Origin: Paucilactobacillus wasatchensis
GTDB taxonomy: Bacteria; Bacillota; Bacilli; Lactobacillales; Lactobacillaceae
Length of the DNA stretch: 57,027 bases
Assembly (NCBI RefSeq): GCF_000876205.1
Contig: NZ_AWTT01000006.1
Location: forward strand, 1 to 57,027
Direction: 5' to 3'
The notes below the pieces were generated by a model, which was not told where the DNA came from, searched no databases, and was given only the letters and a program-made list of their open reading frames with translations. A program made the position numbers and the translations under genes. Positions 9,423 through 18,130 of this stretch are shown here, piece after piece; positions within the stretch are counted from its first letter, which is position 1; every line of letters begins with the position of its first letter.

Positions 9423-10697
9423 ATGGAAACTACTCAAGCAACCCAACCTGTGATTATTGCAGGTTTAAATAATAATCAGGCCAACTTCGATTATTCAATG
9501 TCTGAACTTGGTAATCTGGTGGCTGCCAACCAAATGACAGTTGCAGAGACAATGATTCAAAACTTGGAACGACCAAACCCAGCCACTTATTTTGGTAAGG
9601 GAAAAGTTGAAGAACTGACCCAGTTAGCTGCCTCTTTGGCAGTCGATACTGTGGTCGTGAACGATGAGCTGACTCCTAGTCAGATTCGCAACCTAGAAGA
9701 ACAGTCCAAGGTACGCATTATTGACCGTACTGCTTTAATTCTGGAAATTTTTGCTCAACGGGCACAAACTAAAGAAGCTAAACTCCAAGTTGAAATCGCA
9801 CAATTACAATACCGTCTGCCACGATTGCGAACTAGCGTTAATCAACGACTAGACCAACAAACTGGGGCTGGTGGCGGTAGTTTTACCAACCGTGGTGCTG
9901 GTGAAACCAAGTTGGAAATGAATCGACGAACAATTAAGAATTCTATTTCACATTTACGTGCTGAACTAAACGAAATCGATAAGTCAGCGGTGACACGGCG
10001 GGCACAACGAGATAAAAATGATATTCCTAATGCTGCTTTAGTTGGTTACACCAATGCTGGCAAATCAACCATCATGAACGGCTTAATCAAATTATTTGGC
10101 ATTGATGATGACAAACAGGTATTTGAAAAAGATATGTTGTTTGCCACCCTTGATACTAGTGTGCGGCAATTAACATTACCTGATAACAAACAGTTTTTGC
10201 TGAGTGATACAGTCGGCTTTGTTAGCCAACTGCCAACCCACCTAGTTGAAGCATTTAAATCAACTTTGGCCGAAGCAGCCCAGGCAGACTTGTTAATTCA
10301 AGTAATTGATTATTCGGACCCACATTATAAAGAAATGATGCAAACCACTGCAGACACACTGGCAGAAATTGGCATCAAAGATATTCCAACGATTAACGTG
10401 TTTAATAAAGCAGATAAACTGACAATCGAGTACCCCGCCCTCGAAGGCGATGACCAAATCGTCTTATCCGCACAAGATCCAAAGTCATTGCAAATGTTGG
10501 TTGATTTGATCCGACAACATCTGTTTAAAAACTTTGTCACTGCTGATCTTTTGATTCCATTTTCCAATGGTGATGTCGTTTCATTTTTGAATGATCAGGC
10601 TAACATTATTAAGACTGAATACTTAGCAAATGGCACTAAGTTAAAAGTTGAATTGTCTAAAGTTGATTTAGAACGATTCAAGCAATACGTAGTTTAG
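9423..10697 (+). CDS. hflX: ribosome-associated GTPase HflX
   Basis: 424 residues. The glycine-rich segment GAGGGSFTNRGAGETKLE (148-165) linking the N-terminal subdomain to the G domain is diagnostic for HflX. G1 is GYTNAGKST (208-216), G3 is DTVGF and G4 is NKAD. HflX binds 50S subunits and rescues or splits stalled ribosomes under stress. It has AGGGAG before ATG 9423 and is closed by the terminator at 10720. Confidence 0.95.
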   Translation: METTQATQPVIIAGLNNNQANFDYSMSELGNLVAANQMTVAETMIQNLERPNPATYFGKGKVEELTQLAASLAVDTVVVNDELTPSQIRNLEEQSKVRIIDRTALILEIFAQRAQTKEAKLQVEIAQLQYRLPRLRTSVNQRLDQQTGAGGGSFTNRGAGETKLEMNRRTIKNSISHLRAELNEIDKSAVTRRAQRDKNDIPNAALVGYTNAGKSTIMNGLIKLFGIDDDKQVFEKDMLFATLDTSVRQLTLPDNKQFLLSDTVGFVSQLPTHLVEAFKSTLAEAAQADLLIQVIDYSDPHYKEMMQTTADTLAEIGIKDIPTINVFNKADKLTIEYPALEGDDQIVLSAQDPKSLQMLVDLIRQHLFKNFVTADLLIPFSNGDVVSFLNDQANIIKTEYLANGTKLKVELSKVDLERFKQYVV

Positions 10698-10719
10698 CAG
10701 CATTCTTTTTAAATAACTC

Positions 10720-10781
10720 AAAATAACCTAAGTTTAGTGGCAGAGGAAAATCACCTCCGACAGCAAACCTAGGTTATTTTA
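10720..10781. terminator. bidirectional terminator between hflX and the TauE-like gene
   Basis: AAAATAACCTAAGTTT at the left pairs with AAACCTAGGTTATTTT at the right around a second small hairpin (GGAGG/CCTCC-like core). Ends the convergent hflX and TauE transcripts. Confidence 0.75.
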
Positions 10782-10791
10782 GATTATTAAT

Positions 10792-11664
10792 TTATTTAGA
10801 CTGAATGACAGAACTACGCCACAATTGATAGGCTGTCCAACAACTCACTGCTACAATTAACCAGCCTAACACTGCCAGCGGCAAACTTTTGACCACAGTA
10901 GCAGCGATTACTACCCCAATTATACCGCCAATGATGAACCCAAGCATGCCTCGCAAAGAATACCGTTTTGTGCGCATAAAGTTCAGGCTAACAGCCGGCA
11001 TTAGCAAAGCACACGATAGCATCATAATGGGAAATGCAGCAATTGGCTTAAGGCCAAGAAAGTAAACCAGCACCATGCAAGGAGCATACAGGCCCACACC
11101 GGCCGCCATTAACATTCCCAAAATAAAATTGCCGCCTACACCGATTGCTAGTAGCCAGCCGGTCAAACCCATCGCATTGTTGTGGATGGCAATAATCGAC
11201 ACCCAGCCCATTTTATTAATCGCCATTAGGATCGAAGTCACGATTAGAGCAATTGCCATTATTCTTTGAATCATCGCCTGATCCAACCGAACAACAACCT
11301 CGCTGCCAATCACTGCGCCAACAATTGCTGCCAGAACCATTGCCACCAAGGTTGTAATATCCACTTTAACCACCGTCACAAAAAACAGGGCTTCAGTAAT
11401 GGTCGGAATTGCGTGGGCGACATTCATTGTACCTGGTAAATTACGTTCGTCGTCTAAGTAATTCGTGACTTGAAACAAGGTTGTCGTAGTGACGAAGCTG
11501 CCCACACCCAATGTGTCGAGAAAATCAGCCACAAGTCCAATTCCGCCACCCAAAAAATTATCACGGATTACAAATGGTGCTTTGGCCTGCTGCAGTTGAT
11601 AAATAATTAAGCCCAGCAAACCAACCAAACAAAAAATTAATAGACCAACAATCAAATTAATCAT
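10792..11664 (-). CDS. TauE/SafE family membrane transporter
   Basis: 290 residues with about eight hydrophobic segments arranged as two similar halves, the TauE/SafE pattern: LGGGIGLVADFLDTLGVG near residue 40 and a matching NFILGMLMAAGVGLYAP in the second half. Relatives export sulfite, sulfoacetate or other organic anions. It lies 72 bp downstream of the D-2-hydroxyacid dehydrogenase in the same direction with no terminator seen between, so it could be the last gene of that operon and export an organic acid; this is only inferred. RBS TTGGAG. Confidence 0.75.
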   Translation of the reverse strand: MINLIVGLLIFCLVGLLGLIIYQLQQAKAPFVIRDNFLGGGIGLVADFLDTLGVGSFVTTTTLFQVTNYLDDERNLPGTMNVAHAIPTITEALFFVTVVKVDITTLVAMVLAAIVGAVIGSEVVVRLDQAMIQRIMAIALIVTSILMAINKMGWVSIIAIHNNAMGLTGWLLAIGVGGNFILGMLMAAGVGLYAPCMVLVYFLGLKPIAAFPIMMLSCALLMPAVSLNFMRTKRYSLRGMLGFIIGGIIGVVIAATVVKSLPLAVLGWLIVAVSCWTAYQLWRSSVIQSK

Positions 11665-11736
11665 GTATTTACTCCAAAATTTTAGTTACCAAATAACAGT
11701 CTACAAAATTTTGCCAGAAAACACCAACGAAAATGA

Positions 11737-12723
11737 TTAATTTAATGCATGCAAACTCTTCTCACCATTCACAATTGCCACCACATCATTCAAGCCAATC
11801 TCAACGATATTCTTAATGGCGGTATTTGTGAAAAAAGCTGAGTGGGGCGTAATTAAAACATTCGGCATTGCTTTCAACACTTTGTAATCTGCCGGAACCT
11901 GTGCTGGCTTGACCTGATGTTCAAAAAATAAGTTTTCGTCAGCCAATGTATCCAGTGCCGCACCAGCAATTTCATGTTGCTGTAACGCATCAATTAGTGC
12001 ATCCGTATCAACCAACCCACCACGAGCCATATTAATAAAATAGGCCGTTGATTTCATTTGATGGAGTGTTTGGGCATTAATCAAGTTAGTTGTTGCAGCC
12101 GTTAATGGCGTATGAATCGTAACAATGTCAGCCTGGCTTAATAAAGTATCTAAGTCGACATATTCTAAATAAGGCGTCAATTCCACATTATATACCGGAT
12201 CTGTGGCAATCACCTTTGCCCCCAATGCGGTATAAATTTGCGCCGATGCACCGCCAATGTGACCAGCCCCAATTACTCCCACTGTCAAATCATGAATTTC
12301 GCGACTAATCATGTTATTCCAGGTAAAATCACCATTGGCCATTCGTTGGTCAAAATATCCTAATTGGCGAATCAACCGCATTGCTTGGGTCACCCCTAAT
12401 TCTGCAATCGCTCTGGGCGAATATGCCGGAATGTTGGTCACGGTCAAACCATTCTCCGTTGCCAATTTCAAATCTAGCATTTCATAGCCCACCATTCGCG
12501 CGGTAATTTGCTTAATACCGTACGATGCTAATTTTTGATAGATGACCGGATCCTTAGTTGGAATTGTTTGCTGAATATCAATACCGTCATAACCCCGTGC
12601 CAATTCAACTGTGGCTGCGGTTAAATCCGCAGTCACTTGTGTGATCTCATGGCCATTTTTTTGCGCCCATGCCTCAATATATGGCTTTTCTTCTGCCAAT
12701 ACACTGTACATAATGATTTTCAT
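11737..12723 (-). CDS. D-2-hydroxyacid dehydrogenase (D-lactate / D-hydroxyisocaproate type)
   Basis: 328 residues. Substrate domain residues 1-100 and 300-328 enclose an NAD domain with GAGHIGG (152-158); catalytic Arg is in NMARGGLVD (R234) and the catalytic His in ITPHSAFF (about 296). It is of the D-LDH/HicDH branch that reduces 2-keto acids to D-2-hydroxyacids with NADH. Its RBS AAAGGAG overlaps the stop codon of the upstream aminotransferase, so the two are translationally linked: transamination of an amino acid would give the 2-keto acid it reduces. Substrate (lactate, phenyllactate, hydroxyisocaproate) is not decidable from sequence. Confidence 0.88.
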   Translation of the reverse strand: MKIIMYSVLAEEKPYIEAWAQKNGHEITQVTADLTAATVELARGYDGIDIQQTIPTKDPVIYQKLASYGIKQITARMVGYEMLDLKLATENGLTVTNIPAYSPRAIAELGVTQAMRLIRQLGYFDQRMANGDFTWNNMISREIHDLTVGVIGAGHIGGASAQIYTALGAKVIATDPVYNVELTPYLEYVDLDTLLSQADIVTIHTPLTAATTNLINAQTLHQMKSTAYFINMARGGLVDTDALIDALQQHEIAGAALDTLADENLFFEHQVKPAQVPADYKVLKAMPNVLITPHSAFFTNTAIKNIVEIGLNDVVAIVNGEKSLHALN

Positions 12724-12728
12724 TCTTG

Positions 12729-13898
12729 TTACTCCTTTGACAATTTGGTTACATCTAACTCCCGCAGTCGTTGAAACGCTAATTTTAGTGTCTCTAACGG
12801 CTGAGTAGCGGCGATCCGAATAAATCCTTCACCTGCTTGTCCAAATGCCAGCCCCGGTACCACAATTATACCTGCTTGTTGTAATAATTGCTCCGCAAAC
12901 TCAACTGAACCAAGACCGGTTTTACGAATATCAACAAACGCATAAATTCCACCCTCAATTGGCGCAACTGACAACCAATCAGTTACAGCAATCTGGTCAT
13001 TAATATATGTCAATCGTTCAGCAAATGCCTGGGCAAATGAAGGAATAAATTCATCTGCGTGCGTAATGGCAAAAAGTGCGACATTTTGCGATGGTGTCGG
13101 TGCCGAATAGGTGATGCCTTCATTAACCAGCTTGGCGGCTGTTACCAAATATTCTGGTCCAAGTAAATAACCGATCCGCCAGCCAGTCATCGCATAGCTT
13201 TTCGACATGCTACCCAACGTTACAGTATTTTCAGGTGCAAAAGTCGCAAATGGAATAAATTTTTGTCCGGGCATGAGATAGTCAGAGTAAACCTCATCAG
13301 CTAACACAAAAATATGATGTTGTTTAGCAATCTCAGCTAATTGCTTGGCTTCACTATTACTCATGACATTGCCCGTTGGATTATTGGGTGAATTAATGAT
13401 CACTGCTTTCGTATGAGACGTGATCAGTTTTTCAACTGCTTTCGGATCAATTGCAAAGCCGTTTTCAGCTGAATTAGCCAAAATCACAGGCACCCCACCA
13501 GCAGCCTTCACTTCTTCTGGATATGGTGAGAAACTAGGCTGTGGCACGATCACTTCATCACCAGGATTAAGCAACACGGCCAACGCCAAAAATAATGCAT
13601 GGGAAGCACCCACTGTTACCCTAATTTGCGGCATCGTAAAAACTAAATTAAATTTGGTTTGATAATAATCCCCGATTGCTTGGCGTAGTTCAGGGAGACC
13701 ATTGGCTTCGGTATAATGAGTCATCCCCTGCTTAGTTTTAGCAAATGATGCTTCAATAATGGCTTGCGGTGTCGTAAAGTCAGGATCACCGATTGACAAA
13801 TCAATGGCATTTTTAGTGGTCGCCGCCAACGTGCCAATATCGGCCAAAATGTTTGGTTCTGGATGCTGGTATCGCTTAGTTAAATATGAACTATCCAA
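12729..13898 (-). CDS. class I/II PLP aminotransferase
   Basis: 389 residues, fold-type I aminotransferase: NSPNNPTG (169-176), DEVYSDY (201-207) and the PLP lysine K233 in SMSKSYAMTGWRIGY. TTG 13898 is chosen as start because AGGAGG lies 9 bases before it; the in-frame codons further upstream would translate that site. Third gene of a leftward unit after the binding-protein/permease region and directly before the D-2-hydroxyacid dehydrogenase, which suggests an aromatic or branched-chain amino acid donor. Annotation beyond the class is inference. Confidence 0.85.
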   Translation of the reverse strand: MDSSYLTKRYQHPEPNILADIGTLAATTKNAIDLSIGDPDFTTPQAIIEASFAKTKQGMTHYTEANGLPELRQAIGDYYQTKFNLVFTMPQIRVTVGASHALFLALAVLLNPGDEVIVPQPSFSPYPEEVKAAGGVPVILANSAENGFAIDPKAVEKLITSHTKAVIINSPNNPTGNVMSNSEAKQLAEIAKQHHIFVLADEVYSDYLMPGQKFIPFATFAPENTVTLGSMSKSYAMTGWRIGYLLGPEYLVTAAKLVNEGITYSAPTPSQNVALFAITHADEFIPSFAQAFAERLTYINDQIAVTDWLSVAPIEGGIYAFVDIRKTGLGSVEFAEQLLQQAGIIVVPGLAFGQAGEGFIRIAATQPLETLKLAFQRLRELDVTKLSKE

Positions 13899-13971
13899 TT
13901 GAAAAAGCCTCCTCAAATGTAACAGTGAAAGGGACTGCATCAATCAATGCGTCCCGACACTCCAAAAATAT

Positions 13972-14583
13972 CTAAATAATATTCGATTGACTGCTTAAAT
14001 TGTATCGTTTTTCGACTAGACTTAAGATTCGTGATAAGCCAAAGGTAAGCACAAAGTAAATTAATGAAGCAAATACTAACGGAATAAACGGCTTGAAACT
14101 GGCACCTTGAATCACACCAGTTTGGAACATCAATTCACCAACACCAACCACCGAAACAATCGACGATTCCTTAATCACTGCGATGAATTCATTCCCTAAC
14201 GCTGGTAGGATATTCTTAAATGCCTGTGGTAACACAACATGCCGCATGGCTAGCGCTGAATTTAAGCCCAGCGAACGGGCCGCTTCATTTTGCCCACTAT
14301 CAACTGAATTTAAACCACCACGAATTATTTCGGCCACATATGCGCCACTGTTTAATCCCATCGCAAGCGCACTGGAAACAAACGCTGATACATGCAAACC
14401 AATAACTTGTGTTCCGAAGAAAACAATGAAAACTTGAACTAGCAAAGGCGTGCCTCGCGTGTATTCAATGTAAATAACACTAAGCCACTTTAAAATTTTA
14501 ACCTTACCACGACGCAGCAATGCTAGTACTGTCCCCAACATTGTTCCAATCACAACGCCGATAAATGCCAGGGCAACTGTGAA
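13972..14583 (-). pseudogene. amino-acid ABC permease part of a broken substrate-binding/permease fusion
   Basis: Codons from 14583 to 13972 encode a HisM/GlnP-type permease: EYTRGTPLLVQVF, and the EAA loop region EAARSLGLNSALAMRHVVLPQAFKN, followed by two membrane segments. The first membrane helix begins at the codon right after the TAG at 14584-14586 and is in the same frame as the binding protein, so the ancestral gene was one fusion of about 495 codons, as is common in lactic acid bacteria. A GTG at 14553 could start a shorter 193-residue protein, but it has no clear ribosome site and would remove about half of the first helix. No ATPase gene is next to it. Confidence 0.75.
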
Positions 14584-15459
14584 CTAAGCCCCCTTAACAT
14601 AGTAACTGCCGTACTCCTTGAAAAAACTTTGTTTAGAAAACATTAACTTATTAGCCGCTTTTTGGTATTTCGGCATTAATTTTTGCGATTTGATTTCATC
14701 AATTGATTGATTTACTTTGGCCGTCAATGCCGGTGAATCTTTTGGCAAAGCAACAGCCGTATTTTTGATGGAATTAGTGAATCCTGGATTAATGAGGGTT
14801 AAACTCTTATTTTGATCTACGTACGCCTGCCCCACTGGTCCTTCAGCAACAATCGCATCGATTTTCTTGTTTTCTAACTGCAACACTAAATCGGTAAATT
14901 TAGCTAATGAAGTTACTTTAGAACCCGTTAGCTGCGTCTGGGCTAATTCTTCTTGTGTTGTTTGTTTTTGCGCTCCCACGCTAACATTATTAAAATCCAT
15001 TGTTGTCTTGTACTTATCAACGTCTGATTTCCGGATCAGAATTTTTTGCTTGGCGGCTAAATACGTATGCGAAAAAGTTACCTCTTTAGCCCGTTCCGGC
15101 GTTTTAGACATGCCCGAAATGATCATATCAATTTTTCCAGTTTTCAATGCGCCAAGTAAACTATCAAATTGCATTTCATCAATCCTCAGTTTGACCCCTA
15201 AATCCTTAGCAATTTTTTTGGCAACATCGATATCGAACCCGACAATTTTATCTTTTCCTTTAATCGTCTTATGGAACTCATATGGTGGATAATCCGCGGA
15301 TAGTCCCACCGTGATGTACCCCTTTTTCTTGATGCTTTGTAAGTACTGGTCTGTTTGTGCTGCTTGCACATTTTGCTGTGGCACCAATAATGATAAACTA
15401 CCGACTAAAATCGTCACTACTAAAATAATGGCTAACCACAAATGGATTGTCTTTTTCAT
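14584..15459 (-). CDS. polar amino-acid ABC substrate-binding domain (N-terminal part of broken fusion)
   Basis: 291 residues with a Lys-rich start and hydrophobic signal (about residues 8-27, ending near VQAAQ), then a type II periplasmic-binding fold: GLSADYPPYEF, VGFDIDVAKKIAKDLGV and MIISGMSKTPERA are the classic family-3 motifs for polar amino acids (Gln, Arg, His or cystine). No lipobox Cys, as expected for a domain tethered by a fused permease. ATG 15459 follows GAGGAGGAG. The frame ends at TAG 14584-14586 and continues directly as permease sequence. If the TAG is real, the protein made would be a secreted or signal-anchored binding domain without its permease. Confidence 0.8.
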   Translation of the reverse strand: MKKTIHLWLAIILVVTILVGSLSLLVPQQNVQAAQTDQYLQSIKKKGYITVGLSADYPPYEFHKTIKGKDKIVGFDIDVAKKIAKDLGVKLRIDEMQFDSLLGALKTGKIDMIISGMSKTPERAKEVTFSHTYLAAKQKILIRKSDVDKYKTTMDFNNVSVGAQKQTTQEELAQTQLTGSKVTSLAKFTDLVLQLENKKIDAIVAEGPVGQAYVDQNKSLTLINPGFTNSIKNTAVALPKDSPALTAKVNQSIDEIKSQKLMPKYQKAANKLMFSKQSFFKEYGSYYVKGA

Positions 15460-15598
15460 CTTGCTCCTCCTCACCCAATTTTTAATTGATGGATTGACTT
15501 TACACTAAAATTAATATTTATGCAAGATTTTTCTTCTTATATTCACAATTTAGCCTATTATTCATCAGATAATGTATATTATTAGCTGATTTTGCAAC

Positions 15599-15632
15599 AA
15601 AAAAACTGCCTTATTTTAACGTAAGGCAGTTT
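15599..15632 (-). terminator. terminator of the universal stress protein gene
   Basis: On the minus strand AAACTGCCTTA...TAAGGCAGTTTTTT: an 11-bp stem with a T run, 20 bp after the stress-protein stop. Confidence 0.85.
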
Positions 15633-15652
15633 CAAATTAAAGCAGCACTTGT

Positions 15653-16120
15653 TTATTTGTTATCAGCAGGGTCTTTGACAATCACAACATCACATTTTGC
15701 ATTTTGAACCACATAATTAGTATTTGACCCAATTAACACTCGCTCTAATCGATTCAAACCAGTGGCTCCTAGTACAATTAAATCAACATTTTCTTTTTTT
15801 GGTAATTCTTCGGCCAACTCTGTTTTAGAATCGCCATAATAAATCTTGGCGTCTACTGGAATCCCAGCTTGTTTAACTTCATCGGTACACTTTTCTAAAA
15901 AGTCCCGAATTTGTTGACGTGAGTCATCCAACATCACCGGATCCATCCGGTAAGTTGCACTAGCACCACCAGCTAATGCCACGAACTTGGCATCATTTTG
16001 AACAGTGACCAATAAGATATTGGCATCTGCCAGTTTAGCTAACTGAATCGCCCGTTCTAATGCCAGTTTCGATTGTTCTGAACCATCAATTCCGACCATG
16101 ATTTTTTGATACTTTTCCAT
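15653..16120 (-). CDS. universal stress protein (UspA family, ATP-binding type)
   Basis: 155 residues with an N-terminal MVGIDGS strand-loop and the C-terminal ATP motif GATGLNRLERVLIGS (G-2x-G-9x-G-S). It is probably a cytoplasmic ATP-binding stress protein. ATG 16120 has AAAGGAGG 8 bases upstream; an in-frame extension to 16147 lies before that site. Single gene with its own terminator, divergent from the 3-hydroxyacyl-CoA dehydrogenase-like gene. Confidence 0.9.
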   Translation of the reverse strand: MEKYQKIMVGIDGSEQSKLALERAIQLAKLADANILLVTVQNDAKFVALAGGASATYRMDPVMLDDSRQQIRDFLEKCTDEVKQAGIPVDAKIYYGDSKTELAEELPKKENVDLIVLGATGLNRLERVLIGSNTNYVVQNAKCDVVIVKDPADNK

Positions 16121-16287
16121 TTTGTTGGCCTCCTTTGTCAAAGACAAGTCTAAGAGTAACTAAAACTATTTTCTAATACAAGTCTACCAACATTTTTTAT
16201 TTTTGACCAGCAATAACCTATGTCTTCAAAAAAACTTCTAATTTGGCCGCAGTTTCAAAACTAATTATTTGCTTTCTATCAGCGAAA

Positions 16288-16301
16288 TGAATACGCTTAC
16301 A
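16288..16301 (+). promoter_or_regulatory. cre-like site
   Basis: TGAATACGCTTACA fits TGWAANCGNTNWCA at 13 of 14 positions (the mismatch is position 5). It lies 36 bp before the dehydrogenase start, suggesting CcpA control of that gene. Confidence 0.4.
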
Positions 16302-16336
16302 TTGGAAAGTTGCACTGTCAGAAAGGAATGATCGTA

Positions 16337-17329
16337 ATGGATTTCAAACATGTTACTATTGTCGGAAGCGGTGTGTTAGGCGCACAAATTGCGTTTCAAA
16401 TTGCATTCAAGGGCTTCAGAGTCACCGTTTATGACATCAATGATGAAGTTTTAGTCAATGCCAAGGTTAAAATGGCTAATTTGGAAACGACCTATAAGGA
16501 GGAAGTTGCTAAAGCGGAAAGCAGTTTTGAAAAATCAACTTCCGACCTATCTTACAATACGAACTTGTTACCTGGTTTGAATCAAAAAGTTACTGATGCG
16601 ATTAATCAATCAAAACATTCTGTTTCATCTACATTAGCCCGTATTAATTACACAAGCGATCTTAAGGCAGCTGTGGCAGACACTGATTTAGTCATTGAAG
16701 CCATTCCTGAAGTGGCTGAAATCAAGCATAAATTTTACAAACAGTTAGCTCCTCTAGCGCCAGCCAAAACGATTTTTGCGACTAATTCATCAACCCTGAT
16801 TCCAAGTATGTTTGCTGCAGATACAGGGCGACCAGATCGATTTTTAGCACTCCACTTTGCCAATGAAATTTGGAAAAATAACACTGCTGAAATCATGGGG
16901 CACGCCGAAACCGATCCAGCCATTTTTCAGCAAGTGATTGAATTTGCTAAGGCAATTGGCATGGTGCCAATTCCAGTACAAAAGGAACAATCTGGCTATA
17001 TTTTAAATTCAATTTTAGTACCCTTCCTAGATGCAGCTGAGATGCTGTACCTAGAAGGTATTGGTGAGCCAGAGATGATCGATAAAACTTGGATGCTGGC
17101 TACTGGTGCTCCCCAAGGACCATTCGGCATTCTGGACGTTGTCGGCATTACAACTGCATTTAACATTATTGAAAACTACGCAGCCACAACGGGTAATCAT
17201 CAATATGATCAGTTAGCGAACTTATTGAAAACTAACTTTATTGACCAAGGTAAGCTTGGCGTCAGCTCAGGTGAAGGTTTTTACCATTATCCAAACCCTA
17301 AATACGCTCAACCTGGTTTCTTGGAATAA
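16337..17329 (+). CDS. 3-hydroxyacyl-CoA dehydrogenase family protein
   Basis: 330 residues. Rossmann motif GSGVLGAQIA (10-19), the acid turn VYDIND, FATNSSTLIPS in the active-site region, HFANEIWKNN (catalytic His within HF) and a C-terminal domain with GAPQGPFGILDVVG. Relatives are 3-hydroxybutyryl-CoA, carnitine or gulonate dehydrogenases. Lactobacilli lack a full beta-oxidation route, so the true substrate may be a free hydroxyacid. ATG 16337 has AAAGGA about 10 bases upstream; a nearer ATG at 16328 is too close to it. Single gene with a cre-like site upstream and a terminator downstream. Confidence 0.82.
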   Translation: MDFKHVTIVGSGVLGAQIAFQIAFKGFRVTVYDINDEVLVNAKVKMANLETTYKEEVAKAESSFEKSTSDLSYNTNLLPGLNQKVTDAINQSKHSVSSTLARINYTSDLKAAVADTDLVIEAIPEVAEIKHKFYKQLAPLAPAKTIFATNSSTLIPSMFAADTGRPDRFLALHFANEIWKNNTAEIMGHAETDPAIFQQVIEFAKAIGMVPIPVQKEQSGYILNSILVPFLDAAEMLYLEGIGEPEMIDKTWMLATGAPQGPFGILDVVGITTAFNIIENYAATTGNHQYDQLANLLKTNFIDQGKLGVSSGEGFYHYPNPKYAQPGFLE

Positions 17330-17343
17330 CAATCTCAGTTACA

Positions 17344-17419
17344 AAAAAGGATCATCTGAAAAATTGTGCTAAGCCATGTCAAATTGATAGGGCCTAGCAC
17401 AAATCAGAGATCCTTTTTA
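17344..17419. terminator. bidirectional terminator with nested hairpin
   Basis: AAAAAGGATC...GATCCTTTTT outer stem enclosing TTGTGCTAAGCC / GGCCTAGCACAA. It separates two convergent genes; its right arm reaches the stop codon of the B3/B4 gene. Confidence 0.8.
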
Positions 17420-18091
17420 TTTTTTGAATGTGGAGCTAGTTGTTTCCACTCCAAACCGGTCATTAATCAATTGCTGTAATTCTTCAATTGCTTCTTTTGC
17501 CCGTTTAGATTGCTCGGCATTAATCGATTCAATTATCAACACTGCATTTGTGGTGTTTTCTGTCAGCATTGTTCGTTGTGCTTCACGCCAATTAAAGCAG
17601 CGACAAATTGCGCCAGTTTGATCATAATAAATGACCTCACCAGTCAAAGCGGGCGCGTCTTCTTCTGCACCCAGTGGCAAAAATTGTTCGCCGCCCTTAG
17701 CAACCCCTAAGTGCAGCTCTCCGTCCATTGCATTTAAATCCTCACCACCACAAGGTACACCATGCTTTAATGACATACTGTTATAAATATCAACTAATGG
17801 ATTGATGGTGCCGAGTTCTTTTCCTTGGCTTACTCGTTTTAATAATGCTTCAATCGATGACCGGGCACCCTTTTTCGTTTTAAATTTCGTGAATGCCTCG
17901 CGCCATTGGGCAACCACTGGGTTTTCGCGAAATGGCTCGGTTTGAATATATTGTTGTGCTTCTTTTTCGGCTGCGCTCAACAACTGTTCATAAAAAGCAG
18001 TATCTTCATCGTTATTGTTAAGTCTCTTGGCAACTAGCGAGTAAATAGTTGCGTCTGGAAATAATTCCCAAAATTCATTATCAATAATCAT
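17417..18091 (-). CDS. B3/B4 tRNA-binding domain protein
   Basis: 224 residues resembling the B3/B4 editing-type domain of phenylalanyl-tRNA synthetase beta chain as a stand-alone protein: TKKGARSSIEALLKR, NPLVDIYNSMSLKHGVPCGGEDL and the late GEVIYYDQTGAICRCFNWREA. Stand-alone members may edit mischarged tRNA or D-amino acids, but the role is unproved. GGAGG before ATG 18091. Followed upstream by the Nim-like gene in the same direction 39 bp away, so they may be one transcript. Confidence 0.85.
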   Translation of the reverse strand: MIIDNEFWELFPDATIYSLVAKRLNNNDEDTAFYEQLLSAAEKEAQQYIQTEPFRENPVVAQWREAFTKFKTKKGARSSIEALLKRVSQGKELGTINPLVDIYNSMSLKHGVPCGGEDLNAMDGELHLGVAKGGEQFLPLGAEEDAPALTGEVIYYDQTGAICRCFNWREAQRTMLTENTTNAVLIIESINAEQSKRAKEAIEELQQLINDRFGVETTSSTFKK

Positions 18092-18130
18092 TAATTTAAC
18101 CTCCAGTCAAAATCTGAGCAAATAATCCAA

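Noticed and set aside
14867-15292. 141-codon plus-strand frame
   Set aside because: It is a mirror of the binding-protein coding sequence and shows no own features.
15633-16336. 6S-like (lacto-usp) RNA near the universal stress gene
   Set aside because: I looked for a long rod-like pairing on either side of the gene and found only the terminator and AT-rich promoter DNA.
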